A stretch of 64,000 nucleotides of DNA from Nocardia pseudobrasiliensis NBRC 108224 (GCF_001613105.1 NZ_BDBS01000002.1:1-64000); one strand, 5' to 3'. Positions 9,171 to 18,419 are shown, counted from the stretch's first letter. Notes: generated by a model not told the origin, from the sequence alone. Translations and numbers: made by a program.

Positions 9171-10948
9171 CCGCCACCATTCCGACCGCGCCGGCCGTGC
9201 GCTACGACACCATGGTCCGTGCCCTGCGGGCGCAGGCCGAGATCCGGCCGGACGCGGTGGCCTACAACTTCCTGCACTATCCGGACACCCAGGATCCGCA
9301 CGGGGTCAAGGAGCCGATCACCTTCGCCGAAATCGACCGCTACGCCCGGGCGTTCGCGGTGAGCGTGCTGCAGCTGGCGCAGCCGGGGGAGCGGGCGGTG
9401 CTGCTGCTGCCGCCCGGACTGGACTATGTGAAGGCGTTCTTCGGCTGCCTGTACGCGGGCATCGTCGCGGTGCCGCTGTTCCCGCCGAGTATGCACAATG
9501 CCAACGGGCGACTCGATGCGGTCTGCACCGACGCCGATCCTGCCTGCCTGATCACCACCGACGACGAGATGGCAAGGGTCACGGCGTGGTTGGACGAGTC
9601 ACCGATCGAGACCACCCGGCTGGTGCTGTCCACCGGTGAGGTGGACCAGGCGCTGGCCGACAAGTGGGAGTACCCGGCGATCGACGCCGAGCACACCGCG
9701 CTGCTGCAGTACACCTCCGGATCCACCCGCACCCCAGCCGGTGTCATGGTGCCGCATCGCGGACTGCTCGCCAACGCGCACCAGATCTACGACGTGTACG
9801 CGCGCACCGGCCTGGATGTCGAGGGCGACGATATGGCCTTCGTCAGCTGGCTGCCGCTGTTCCACGATATGGGCCTGATGGTCGGGGTGGTCATGCCGGT
9901 CATCAACGGCCACCAGGTGATCCAACTGTCGGCGTCGGCGTTCCTGCGCCGACCCGAGCGTTGGTTGCAGGCCATCAGCGATGTGCCCCAGCAGACCTTC
10001 TCGGCCTCGCCGAATCTCGGATACGAGCTGTGCACCCAGCGCATCGATACCGAGCAGCGGGCGAGGCTGGACCTGAGCCGCTGGCGCTACGGCCTGGCGG
10101 GCGCCGAACCGGTGCGGGTCAGCACGATGCGCAGGTTCAACGAACTGTTCGGCCCGCAGGGTCTGCGCGAGAAGACGCTGTGCGCCGGATTCGGGCTGGC
10201 CGAGGCCACATTGATCGTGTCGGCCCCGTGGCGCACCGGCGGCGGGGTGCAGACGATCACCGTGGACCGCGATCAGCTGGCCAACGGCGTGGCGGTCCCG
10301 GTCGAGGGCGAGGGCGCGGAGATCGTGGGCGCGGGCTGGGCGGTGCCCGGCGTCGAGATGCTCATCGTCGATCCCGCGACCCGCGAGCCGCTGCCCGAAC
10401 ACGGGCTCGGAGAGGTGTGGGTCGACAGCCCGGCGCTGGCCAGCGGCTATTTCAACCGGCCAGAGGAGACCGAGCAGACCTTCCGCGCCGAACTCGCCAC
10501 GGGCGACGGCCGCTACTACATGCGCACCGGCGATATCGGCTTCCTGCACGACGGCGAGTTGTATCTGACCAGCCGCCTGAAGGATCTGATCATCGTCGAC
10601 GGTCGCAACTTCTATCCGCCGGACCTCGAGGCCACCGCCGAACAGGCCCATCCGCTGGTGCTGCCGAGCCGCTGCTCGATCTTCTCCATCGACGACAACG
10701 ATCGCGAGAAGATCGTGGTCCTGGTGGAGGCCCGGCTGAACCTCAACAGCGACGAGGGCGCGGCCACCGCGGCGGAATTGCGAAATTCCGTGCGCCAGGC
10801 CATCTTCGATGTTCACGAGGTCGGCGTGCACGATGTCGCGCTGGTCGCCCCGGGCGCGATTCCGCGCACCTCGAGCGGCAAGATCCAGCGCTCGGCCTCG
10901 CGCAAGGCGTATCTGGACGGATCCCTGCGAGTTCTGAGGGCGAGATGA
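9167..10948 (+). CDS. Fatty acyl-AMP ligase (FAAL-type acyl-adenylating enzyme)
   Basis: A 593-aa ANL-superfamily enzyme. The start at 9167 overlaps the NRPS stop by 4 bp and has AGGAGG 8 nt upstream. The P-loop reads YTSGSTRTPAGV (Thr183 onward), and the run SWLPLFHDMGLMVG together with FAGFGLAEATL-like and DGRNFYPPDLE segments matches FAALs and related long-chain acyl-AMP ligases rather than acyl-CoA synthetases. The C-terminal lysine motif is present as RTSSGKIQRS. FAALs activate a fatty acid with ATP and pass it to a carrier domain. The likely acceptor is the free ACP at 13643 or the upstream NRPS carrier. Its place in the operon suggests it supplies a lipid starter or side chain; chain length cannot be read from sequence. 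Confidence 0.9.
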   Translation: MTATIPTAPAVRYDTMVRALRAQAEIRPDAVAYNFLHYPDTQDPHGVKEPITFAEIDRYARAFAVSVLQLAQPGERAVLLLPPGLDYVKAFFGCLYAGIVAVPLFPPSMHNANGRLDAVCTDADPACLITTDDEMARVTAWLDESPIETTRLVLSTGEVDQALADKWEYPAIDAEHTALLQYTSGSTRTPAGVMVPHRGLLANAHQIYDVYARTGLDVEGDDMAFVSWLPLFHDMGLMVGVVMPVINGHQVIQLSASAFLRRPERWLQAISDVPQQTFSASPNLGYELCTQRIDTEQRARLDLSRWRYGLAGAEPVRVSTMRRFNELFGPQGLREKTLCAGFGLAEATLIVSAPWRTGGGVQTITVDRDQLANGVAVPVEGEGAEIVGAGWAVPGVEMLIVDPATREPLPEHGLGEVWVDSPALASGYFNRPEETEQTFRAELATGDGRYYMRTGDIGFLHDGELYLTSRLKDLIIVDGRNFYPPDLEATAEQAHPLVLPSRCSIFSIDDNDREKIVVLVEARLNLNSDEGAATAAELRNSVRQAIFDVHEVGVHDVALVAPGAIPRTSSGKIQRSASRKAYLDGSLRVLRAR

Positions 10949-11901
10949 CCACCCCACTGCTGCACGGCGACAAGCTGACCTGTTTCACCGCGGCTCTGGC
11001 CGGGGCGCTGACCGCGCGCGGCGACGAGCGCTGGTGGCGGCCGCTGCTGTCGGAGGGGCCGTATCTGGCGGTCGCCCCGGCCGAGGGTGAACTACTGCGT
11101 TTCGAACACCACCCGGCCCCGCCGCTGCCCAGCCTGGGTCTGCGCGTCGCGGGCAGCGACGACTGGGACACCGCGTACGCCGCACTGGCCGACCAGATCT
11201 CGCGCTCCGGTGCGGTGGTGTTGCTCGCCGACTACTTCAACCTGCCCTGGCAGCGCGCGCACGGCCGATTGCACGGTACCCACTGGCTGGCCGTGGTCGA
11301 CCACGGCGACGGCTGGGTGATCGAGGATCCGCTGGACTTCGCGACGGATCTGGGACAGCAGCCCGGCAGCCGGATCCAGATCCCCGATCCGGTCGAACTG
11401 CGTTCCTGGGCAACGGCTCTGGGCGAGCACCATCTGCCGTCGACCCTGCGCGAACAGGCCATGGCCGGTGAGCGGGACATCGCCCGCGCACATACCTACC
11501 GCTGGCTCGAGACCGATCCCGATCCGCTGCTCACCCCCGCCCCGGAGGGGCGTCTGGTCGGTAAGGACGCGCTGCTGGCCCTGGCCGCGCGGTACCGATT
11601 CGCCAGCGCCCCTGCCGATTTCGCGCAGAACGACGATCTGTGGCAGGCGCTGCGGCAGCGCGAGACGCTGCTGTGGGCCGCACGGCACGATCCCGAGGCG
11701 CTGGACGAGGCCGGTCGCGCGCACTGGGAGCGCGCGGTGGCCCGCTGGCAGGCGCTGACCCCGCTGCTGCTGCACGCGCGGATGCGGGCCGAGCACGGCG
11801 GCACCGTCAATACCGGACTCATTGCCGAAACCCTCACCGAGCTGGCCGATTTCGAGGACGAGCACCTGGCCTACGGTGCCCGCCGCACGAAGGGAGATTG
11901 A
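10945..11901 (+). CDS. BtrH-like (papain/C39-like fold) acyltransferase, tentative
   Basis: A 318-aa protein whose start overlaps the FAAL stop by 4 bp. The N-terminal half looks like the BtrH N-terminal domain: a Cys near the start (GDKLTCFTAAL, Cys13), a strand run GAVVLLADYFNLPW, then HGTHWLAVVDHGDGWVIEDP with the expected His and Asp. BtrH of butirosin biosynthesis moves an acyl group from an ACP to an amine acceptor, and relatives often sit beside FkbH-like and ACP genes, as here. The C-terminal half is helical, Ala/Leu-rich and not recognised. I infer an ACP-dependent acyl transfer step in the same pathway. An alternative is a cysteine-peptidase-like protein that has lost activity. The family call is from motif pattern only. 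Confidence 0.6.
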   Translation: MTTPLLHGDKLTCFTAALAGALTARGDERWWRPLLSEGPYLAVAPAEGELLRFEHHPAPPLPSLGLRVAGSDDWDTAYAALADQISRSGAVVLLADYFNLPWQRAHGRLHGTHWLAVVDHGDGWVIEDPLDFATDLGQQPGSRIQIPDPVELRSWATALGEHHLPSTLREQAMAGERDIARAHTYRWLETDPDPLLTPAPEGRLVGKDALLALAARYRFASAPADFAQNDDLWQALRQRETLLWAARHDPEALDEAGRAHWERAVARWQALTPLLLHARMRAEHGGTVNTGLIAETLTELADFEDEHLAYGARRTKGD

Positions 11902-11904
11902 ATC

Positions 11905-13653
11905 GTGCATACGCAATTGGCCGTGGAACTGTCGCCAGCCGACGGTTACGACGCCTGGGTGCGGCGGGCCACCGCCTTCGCCAAGGAAAATGCCGCACAA
12001 GGCAATTCGGTACGGATCGCGCTGCTGGCCACCCACACGACCGAATTCCTGGCCGAACTGCTGCCGCTGGCCGGGGCCCGCGCGGGCCTGAACGTCGAAC
12101 TGCTGCAGTTCCCGTTCGGCCAGATCGAGCAGATCCTGTTCGATCCCCAGACCCCGTTGCGCGAGGGCGATTACGTCGTCCTGGCCGCGACCCATCACGA
12201 CGTATTCGATACCGCCGAGGAGACCGTGCGGCGCTGGGTCGGACTCTGGGACGCCGCGGCCCGCCTGGGCGTGCGCGCGGTTCAGCTCGGCTTCGCCCCG
12301 CCCGCGGTCGACACCTATGGCCCGGTGGCCTGGCGCACCACCAAATCGCGCTCGGCGCTGGTGCGTGAGGTCAATGCGCAACTGGCCGAATCGGCCCCGG
12401 GCCGGGTGCGTTTCGTCGACGTCGAACAGCTGGCCGCCCAGGTCGGACTGCGCAACTGGGAGGATCCGCGCAGCTGGTACCGCGTGCGCCAGCCCTACGC
12501 CGCCGACAGCCTGCCGTGGCTGGCGAGCGCGATCGCCGATACGGTCGCCTCCGATCGCGGCCTGTCGGCCCGCTGCGTGGTGCTGGATCTGGACGGCACG
12601 CTGTGGGGCGGCATCCTCGGCGAGGACGGCATCGACGGCATCCGCATCGGCGCCGGACCCGAGGGCGAGGCGTTCGCGGAGTTCCAGCGCTATCTCAAAT
12701 CGCTGACCGAGCGCGGGGTACTGCTCGCGGTGGCCAGTAAGAACGATCGCGAGCTGGCGCTGAAGGCGATCGCCGAGGCGCCGGGCATGGTTCTGGGCAT
12801 CGACGACTTCACCTGGATCGTCGCGGACTGGCGGCCGAAATCCGAACAGCTGCGCGAGATTTCGGAGAAGGTCCGGCTGGGGCTGGCCAGCTTCGTCTTC
12901 GTCGACGACAACCGGGCCGAATGCGCCCAGGTCGCCGCGGCACATCCGGAGGTGCGCACGCTGACCCTGCCCGCCTCCCCGGCGAAGTTCCCGGCCACCC
13001 TGGCCGCGCTGCCGTGGCTGCATCCGGGTGCGCTGTCGGAGGAGGACTTCGCGCGGCAGCGGTCCTATCAGGCGCTGGCCGAGGCCGAGGAGTTGGCGCA
13101 GGGCCGTTCACTCGAGGAGTTCCTGGCGAGCCTGGATATGGAAGCCGTTGTCGAGCCGATCAATTCGACGACGACCGAGCGGGCCGCGCAGCTGGTCGCC
13201 AAGACCAATCAGTTCAACCTCACCACCCGCCGCCACACCCAGACCCAGGTGCAGAAGATCTCCGAGGACCCGCAGTGGTTCGCGGCGACGCTGCGCCTGC
13301 GTGATCGGTTCGCCGATCACGGCATCGTCGGCGTGCTGCTGGCCGAGGATCGCGGCGGGGTCGCCGAAATCGACACCCTGCTGTTGAGCTGCCGAGTGAT
13401 CGGCCGCGGCGCCGAGGACAGCCTGCTGGCCGCGGTGTCGGAATGGGCGCTGGCGCGTGGCTGTTCGCGGCTGGTCGGCCGCTACCTGCCCACTCCGCGC
13501 AATGGACTGGTCCGCGAGGTGTACTCCGCCCGCGGATTCGTCGCGGAGTCCGAAACCGAGCAGGGCGGCTCGGTTTCCGGATACGACCTGACCGTCGGGG
13601 CGCTGCCGCGCAGCCCCCATATTCGAGAGGCCCAGCTACAACATGGCCACTGA
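11905..13653 (+). CDS. FkbH-like HAD-IIIC family protein (glyceryl-ACP forming type)
   Basis: A 582-aa protein starting at GTG 11905, with AAGGGAG 8 nt upstream and 3 bp after the previous stop. The N-terminal ~200 residues are an SGNH-like region common in long FkbH proteins. The HAD core follows with DLDGTLWGG (nucleophile Asp228, Asp230), then VASKNDRELA and FVDDNRAE motifs. The last ~150 residues look like a GNAT fold (TNQFNLTTRR, then DRFADHGIVGV). FkbH proteins take 1,3-bisphosphoglycerate, dephosphorylate it and load a glyceryl unit on an ACP. The ACP gene starts inside its last 11 bp, which fits that role. No FkbG, I or J homologs follow, so methoxymalonyl-ACP is unlikely. The glyceryl unit, or another small hydroxyacyl group, may be used by the BtrH-like or MaoC-SDR proteins. 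Confidence 0.9.
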   Translation: MHTQLAVELSPADGYDAWVRRATAFAKENAAQGNSVRIALLATHTTEFLAELLPLAGARAGLNVELLQFPFGQIEQILFDPQTPLREGDYVVLAATHHDVFDTAEETVRRWVGLWDAAARLGVRAVQLGFAPPAVDTYGPVAWRTTKSRSALVREVNAQLAESAPGRVRFVDVEQLAAQVGLRNWEDPRSWYRVRQPYAADSLPWLASAIADTVASDRGLSARCVVLDLDGTLWGGILGEDGIDGIRIGAGPEGEAFAEFQRYLKSLTERGVLLAVASKNDRELALKAIAEAPGMVLGIDDFTWIVADWRPKSEQLREISEKVRLGLASFVFVDDNRAECAQVAAAHPEVRTLTLPASPAKFPATLAALPWLHPGALSEEDFARQRSYQALAEAEELAQGRSLEEFLASLDMEAVVEPINSTTTERAAQLVAKTNQFNLTTRRHTQTQVQKISEDPQWFAATLRLRDRFADHGIVGVLLAEDRGGVAEIDTLLLSCRVIGRGAEDSLLAAVSEWALARGCSRLVGRYLPTPRNGLVREVYSARGFVAESETEQGGSVSGYDLTVGALPRSPHIREAQLQHGH

Positions 13654-13894
13654 TCAGGTGATCGAGAAACTGCTCGAGGTGTTCTCCTCGGTCGTGGGCG
13701 AGGACGCCGTGCACGGCGCGGCCACCGCCCGCGGCGATATGGAGGTCTGGGACTCCCTGGCCCAGGTCCGACTCGTCTACGCGATCGAGCGCGCCTTCGA
13801 TGTCGAACTGCCCGAACGGCTTTTGACCTCGGAGGTCTCCCTGTCCGACATCGCCGCGGCGGTCGTCGACGCACGGTCGGAGCGGACGGCATGA
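13643..13894 (+). CDS. Free-standing acyl carrier protein
   Basis: An 83-aa acidic ACP overlapping the FkbH gene by 11 bp and the MaoC-SDR gene by 4 bp. The phosphopantetheine attachment site is Ser38 in WDSLAQVRLVYAIE, with the usual helix II after it (FDVELPERLL). The motif is DSL rather than the GGDSL or GGHSL of the modular carriers upstream, which fits ACPs paired with FkbH proteins. It is the probable carrier for the glyceryl or other acyl unit loaded by the neighbouring FkbH-like protein. It could also take the FAAL product. No phosphopantetheinyl transferase gene is in the window, so activation must come from elsewhere in the genome. Confidence 0.92.
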   Translation: MATDQVIEKLLEVFSSVVGEDAVHGAATARGDMEVWDSLAQVRLVYAIERAFDVELPERLLTSEVSLSDIAAAVVDARSERTA

Positions 13895-15414
13895 GCAGCA
13901 TGAGCACGCGGTCGTTCCGGTTGACCGATGACGACGTGGTGGATTACGCCATGGCGACCGGTGATCGCAATCCGCTGCACGTCGATGCCGATTTCGCGCG
14001 TCGCTCGCCGTACGGGCGGCCGATCGCGCACGGCGCGCTGATCGTCACCCTGGCGCTGGGCGCGCTGTTCGAGGACCTCGATCCGCGGGTCGTGCGGCAG
14101 CTGCGGGTGACCTTCCGCCAGCCCGCGATTCCGGGTCGGCGCTACCAGATCGAGTGGTCGGTCTCCGACGGCGAGGCCCGCGGCAAGGTCAGCTTCGGCG
14201 GGATCGAGGCGGTCGGCATCCGCTGCGGCCTCGGCCCGGAACTTCCGGTGTCGACCGAGACCGCGCCCAATCATCCCTATCGGCGCACCGCGCGGCGGCT
14301 GAATCCGGCGAATCCGCCCGGGCCCGAGGCGGGTGCGTTCTCGGTCGGGTATCGGCTGATCTCGGATGTGGTCGAGCGGGTCACGGGCGGTGGGGTGCCC
14401 GAACATCTGGCGACGCTGCTCGGCTGGGTCAGCTACTGGACCGGCATGCACACCCCGGGACGCGACGCGCTGCTGGTGGCGTGCTCGATCGAATTCGAGC
14501 GGGCGGGGACCGGGGCGATCGAATTCGGCACCGAGACACCGGATATCGATCGGCGCTCGGGCCTGATCACACTGCGCGCCCGCACCCGCTGCGGCGCGGA
14601 TGCCGCGGTGACGATCGAAAGCCTTGTCCGCGAACCGGTCCCGGGCCCCGAACCCGGTGAGATCGCCGCGGTGCTGCCGGTGTCGCGATCGCTGGCGGGC
14701 CGGACCGTACTGGTCGTCGGGGGCAGTCGCGGTCTGGGCGCGGCGGTTTCGCTGGCATTGGCCGGACAGGGTGCGCGGGTGCTGATCGGCTGCACGCGCA
14801 GGCCGGAGGCCCTGCTGGCCACCGCGCCCGGCTGGGCCGATCGGCTGATCCCGGTGATCGCCGACGCCAGTGATCCGCGGGCGCTGGCCGCGGCGTTGCC
14901 GGACGAACCGCTCGACGGTGTGGTGTGCCTCGCCGCCCCGGCGATTCCCACGCTGCCCCTGGCGGCCGATGCGATCGATCCGGCGATCGACTTCATCGGG
15001 GAGAGTTCGCGTTTGGTGCTCACCCCCCTGTCGGTGTGCGCCGCGCGACTGCGACCGGACGCGACGGTGGTGCTGGTCTCCTCGGAGGCCGTCATCGATC
15101 CGCCGCGGTGGTGGCCGCACTACGCGGCGGCCAAGGGCGTGGTCGAAGGACTCGCCCACTATGTGGCCCGCCACCATCCGTGGCGCGTCGTGGTGGCCCG
15201 GCCGCCGCGACTGTGGACCGAAATGACCAATACCCCCGGCGGGCGCGCGCAGAGCAACCCCATCGGCCCGGTCGCGGCCGGCATCGTCGGAGCCTTCCTG
15301 GCTCCCGCGGTGCCCGGCGAGGTGACCGTGCTCGGGGGTTCGAACGCGTGGACGGCACCGAGCGAGGAGGTGTGGCGTGCTGGAAATTCGCGACCTGAAC
15401 AAGTCCTACGGTAA
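13891..15414 (+). CDS. MaoC-like hydratase / short-chain dehydrogenase fusion
   Basis: A 507-aa two-domain protein. Residues ~5-130 are a MaoC hot-dog domain with the Asp25/His30 catalytic pattern (DRNPLHVD) and YGRPIAHG. A second hot-dog-like half runs to about 260. Residues ~270-500 are an SDR domain with GGSRGLG (277-283), VLVSSE and YAAAK (Tyr411, Lys415). The pair could reduce a beta-keto acyl-ACP and dehydrate the hydroxyacyl product, acting in trans on the ACP-bound unit or on the KS-AT-ACP product. It overlaps the ACP by 4 bp and the ABC ATPase by 38 bp. An in-frame ATG at 13900 is an alternative start. Domain calls are firm; the direction and substrate are inferred. Confidence 0.88.
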   Translation: MSSMSTRSFRLTDDDVVDYAMATGDRNPLHVDADFARRSPYGRPIAHGALIVTLALGALFEDLDPRVVRQLRVTFRQPAIPGRRYQIEWSVSDGEARGKVSFGGIEAVGIRCGLGPELPVSTETAPNHPYRRTARRLNPANPPGPEAGAFSVGYRLISDVVERVTGGGVPEHLATLLGWVSYWTGMHTPGRDALLVACSIEFERAGTGAIEFGTETPDIDRRSGLITLRARTRCGADAAVTIESLVREPVPGPEPGEIAAVLPVSRSLAGRTVLVVGGSRGLGAAVSLALAGQGARVLIGCTRRPEALLATAPGWADRLIPVIADASDPRALAAALPDEPLDGVVCLAAPAIPTLPLAADAIDPAIDFIGESSRLVLTPLSVCAARLRPDATVVLVSSEAVIDPPRWWPHYAAAKGVVEGLAHYVARHHPWRVVVARPPRLWTEMTNTPGGRAQSNPIGPVAAGIVGAFLAPAVPGEVTVLGGSNAWTAPSEEVWRAGNSRPEQVLR

Positions 15415-16354
15415 GAAACAAGTACTCACCGGGGTGAATCTGACCGTGCGACCCGGCGAGGTGCTGGGCCTGCTCGGACCCAACGGCGCGGGCAAGACCA
15501 CGACCGCATCGATCGTGGCCGGTCTGTCCGCGGCCGACTCCGGCACCGTCCTGGTCGACGGCATCGATATCCGCAAGGATCCGCGCCAGGCGCGGCGGCG
15601 ACTCGGGCTGGCCCCGCAGGAACTGGGTGTGTATCCGACCCTTTCCGCGAAGCAGAATCTGGAGTTCTTCGGCCGGATGATGGGTGTGCCGCGTTCGGCG
15701 CTGCCCGCCCGCATCGCGGATGTGGCCGAATCCCTCGGCATCACACCGTTTCTCGATACCCGGGCACACAATCTGTCCGGCGGTCAGCAGCGTCGCCTGC
15801 ACACCGCCGCGGCGCTGCTGCACGAGCCCGCGGTGCTGTGGCTGGACGAACCGACCGTCGGCGCGGACGTGTCGGCGCGCCAGGACCTGCTCAACGAGGT
15901 GCGCAGGCTCGCCGACAGCGGGGCGGCCGTGGTGTACGCCACCCACTATCTACCCGAACTCGAATTCCTCAACGCCCGCGTGGTGGTCCTGCACCACGGT
16001 CGCATTCTGGCCGAGGGCGATGCCGCCGAACTGGTCGAGCGGTACGCCAAATCGGCGGTGAGCCTGGAGTTCTCGGGCCCGGTGCCGGACGGACTCGGGG
16101 CCTACCGAGCCGTGCCGGGCGCCACCGTGACCGATTCCCGGTTGCTCACCATCCCCACCGACAGTCCGGGACAGCTGCTGGCGCAGCTGTTCACGACCCT
16201 CAACGGCGAGACGGACCGATTGCTGTCGGCCGAGATCCACCATCCCAACCTGGAAAACGCCTACCTCGCCATCGTCGGCGCGGCGGCCCAGGCCGAGTCC
16301 GAGGCCGAAATCGGTTGGGACGCTGCACAGAGGAGTTCCGATGCTGTTGCATGA
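15377..16354 (+). CDS. ABC-2 type exporter, ATP-binding subunit
   Basis: A 325-aa DrrA-type ATPase starting at GTG 15377, with GAGGAGG 6-12 nt upstream. It has Walker A GPNGAGKTT, the signature LSGGQQRR and Walker B AVLWLDEPT, and a C-terminal extension ending in NLENAYLAIVG as in natural-product exporters. It pairs with the permease that starts 14 bp before its end. Its place at the end of the biosynthetic operon suggests export of the product or self-protection. Confidence 0.95.
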   Translation: MLEIRDLNKSYGKKQVLTGVNLTVRPGEVLGLLGPNGAGKTTTASIVAGLSAADSGTVLVDGIDIRKDPRQARRRLGLAPQELGVYPTLSAKQNLEFFGRMMGVPRSALPARIADVAESLGITPFLDTRAHNLSGGQQRRLHTAAALLHEPAVLWLDEPTVGADVSARQDLLNEVRRLADSGAAVVYATHYLPELEFLNARVVVLHHGRILAEGDAAELVERYAKSAVSLEFSGPVPDGLGAYRAVPGATVTDSRLLTIPTDSPGQLLAQLFTTLNGETDRLLSAEIHHPNLENAYLAIVGAAAQAESEAEIGWDAAQRSSDAVA

Positions 16355-17132
16355 TTCCGCACTGGAGAGGGTGCGGACGCTGTCGTGGGCGGATTTCCAT
16401 CGCATCCGCTCCGATCCGGCGCAGCTGATCATCATGACGCTGCTCCCGATCGGTTTCATGGCCTTCCTGACCCCGATCGACAAATATCAGCTGCGGCTGG
16501 CGGGCGGTTATCCGCACGCCAACGGTGTCGAGCAGGCCGGTCCCGGCGCGGTGGTGATGTTCGCCTTCTTCATCACCTCGCTGCTGGGGGCGTCGTTCTT
16601 CCGGGAGCACGAATGGGGCACCTGGGATCGACTGCGGGCCGCGCCGGTGCGGGCCCCGGAGATCATCGCGGGGAAATCCTTTCCGCTGCTGGTGTTCTCG
16701 GCGATCCAGATGACCATCGTGTGGGTGGTGGCCTTCGAGGTCTTCGATCTGCACAGTAAGGGTTCGGTGATCTGGCTGGCCCTGTTGACCGCCGCACTGT
16801 CGGTGGCCACCTGGGGATTCGGCATCGCGCTGGTGTCGATCTGCAAATCCATCGATCAGCTGGCCGTTATCGCGCAACCGATCTCGCTCGCCCTGGGCGG
16901 GCTCGGCGGCACCATCGCCCCGCGGGACACGCTCCCGGACTGGGCGAAGTCGTTGTCTCCCATCACGCCGCAGTACTGGGCGCTGAAGGGGTTCAAGGAA
17001 GTGATTTTGGAGGGTGGAGGCTTCGACGCCGTGGCCACGCCCTGTGTTGTGTTGCTCGGAGTCGGCGTCGCCGGTGCGTTGATCGCCGCCTTCCGATTCA
17101 GATTGAGTCACGCCAAGATCGGACGGAGTTGA
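16341..17132 (+). CDS. ABC-2 type exporter, permease subunit
   Basis: A 263-aa membrane protein with about six hydrophobic segments, starting at ATG 16341 inside the ATPase gene. It has the ABC-2 look: cytoplasmic N-terminus, FREHEWGTWDRLRAAPV between helices 2 and 3, and SPITPQYWALKGF before the last helix. It should form a DrrA/DrrB-like exporter with the ATPase just upstream. This is the last gene that clearly belongs to the biosynthetic operon. Confidence 0.94.
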   Translation: MLLHDSALERVRTLSWADFHRIRSDPAQLIIMTLLPIGFMAFLTPIDKYQLRLAGGYPHANGVEQAGPGAVVMFAFFITSLLGASFFREHEWGTWDRLRAAPVRAPEIIAGKSFPLLVFSAIQMTIVWVVAFEVFDLHSKGSVIWLALLTAALSVATWGFGIALVSICKSIDQLAVIAQPISLALGGLGGTIAPRDTLPDWAKSLSPITPQYWALKGFKEVILEGGGFDAVATPCVVLLGVGVAGALIAAFRFRLSHAKIGRS

Positions 17133-17139
17133 TCCGCGG

Positions 17140-18414
17140 ATGTCCGCAGAAGTAGTGCCCCGGTCCACCCGGGCCGCAATGACGCGGAGGCAGGTGATCG
17201 GTTGGATAGTGTTGCTGGTGGCGGTGCTCGCCATTGCCGAATTGCTCGACAGAGTGCGTTTTCCGGCGCCCCAGATGATCGTCGCGATCATCGTGGGCGC
17301 GATTCTGGCCCTGACCGGGCGGCTGCCCGCGCCGATGCCCAAGCAGGTGTCGGTCGGGGTGCAGGCCATGCTCGGTGTGCTGATGGGCAGTTATCTCGAA
17401 GTGTCGCTGCTGGGTTCGATCGGGCTGGCGCTGTTGCCGGTGCTGGCGATCACCGCCGCGACCCTGGTGGTGAGTCTGCTCGTGGCGCTGGTGTTCGCGC
17501 GCTTCACCAAGGTGGCCCTGCCGACCGCCACGCTGGGGCTGCTGGCCGGTGGTTCGGCGGCGGTGGTGTCGTGCGCCGACGATATGGACGCCGATCCGCG
17601 GCAGGTGGCGTTCATGCAGTATCTGCGGGTGCTGCTGGTGGCGGTCAGCGCCCCCGCGGTGGGTGCGCTGCTCGATTCCGGTGATCACACCGAACATCCC
17701 GCGGTCGTGGCCAGCAAGGTGACCAACTCCTCGCTGCCGCACTGGGCGATGGTCGGGCGCGGTGATCAGGTCGCGGGGCTGTGCATCGCGATCGTGCTGT
17801 GCCTGATCGGGATTCGGGTCGGGCGGCTGCTGCGCATCCCGAGCCCCACGCTGATCGGTCCGATGCTCATTACCGCGGCGCTGACCGCGCTGGGCCTGAG
17901 TCACGGCTACGCGCCGACCAACCTGTTCAAGGAATCGCTGTTCGTACTGATCGGATTCGATGTCGGCACCCGCTTCACCCGGGCCGTCGTCACGGAGATG
18001 GCCCGCATGATTCCGGGTATGGCCATCGCGATCGGTGTGCTGTCGGTAGCCGTCGCGGCCCTGGCGTACGTGCTGTCGCTGTTCGTCGATCTGGAACTGT
18101 CCGATCTGTACCTGGCCACCACGCCCGGCGGTATCAACGCGGTCCTGGCCGCGGCCGAGGGTATGGGCGCGAACATGCCATTGATAACCAGCGTCCAAAG
18201 CGTCCGCCTACTCTTCATGGTCGCCATGCTCCCGCTCATGGCCCGCCTGTTCCGCTACTGGACCACCCGCCAGGCCACCACCCGAATAGCCACCAAACTC
18301 GCCGCCGCCCAACCCCCCACCCCCACCGAAACCCCCGAGCCCCCCATAGTCGAGGCCGAAGACCTCCCCCCACTCCCCGCAAACCCCCACCCCACCCCGG
18401 TCCGAACCAGCTGA
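17140..18414 (+). CDS. AbrB-family (PF05145-type) polytopic membrane protein
   Basis: A 424-aa protein with about ten hydrophobic segments arranged as two related halves (pattern LLAGGSAAVVS in the first, TTPGGINAVLAAAEGMGANMP in the second), the hallmark of the AbrB-duplication membrane family. The databank label transition-state regulator is historical; members are probably transporters. It starts 7 bp after the permease, so it is likely read from the same transcript, though a function in the pathway is unproven. The last ~45 residues are a Pro/Thr-rich cytoplasmic tail whose codons shift to runs of CCC/ACC. Downstream lies the repeat array. Confidence 0.75.
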   Translation: MSAEVVPRSTRAAMTRRQVIGWIVLLVAVLAIAELLDRVRFPAPQMIVAIIVGAILALTGRLPAPMPKQVSVGVQAMLGVLMGSYLEVSLLGSIGLALLPVLAITAATLVVSLLVALVFARFTKVALPTATLGLLAGGSAAVVSCADDMDADPRQVAFMQYLRVLLVAVSAPAVGALLDSGDHTEHPAVVASKVTNSSLPHWAMVGRGDQVAGLCIAIVLCLIGIRVGRLLRIPSPTLIGPMLITAALTALGLSHGYAPTNLFKESLFVLIGFDVGTRFTRAVVTEMARMIPGMAIAIGVLSVAVAALAYVLSLFVDLELSDLYLATTPGGINAVLAAAEGMGANMPLITSVQSVRLLFMVAMLPLMARLFRYWTTRQATTRIATKLAAAQPPTPTETPEPPIVEAEDLPPLPANPHPTPVRTS

Positions 18415-18419
18415 CCCCA

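Noticed and set aside
13643..15414. Methoxymalonyl-ACP pathway (FkbG-K type)
   Set aside because: FkbH-like and ACP genes are present, but no O-methyltransferase or the paired acyl-CoA dehydrogenase-type genes needed for that unit.
17140..18414. DNA-binding AbrB regulator
   Set aside because: The name comes from the family label only. The sequence is about ten membrane helices with no DNA-binding fold.
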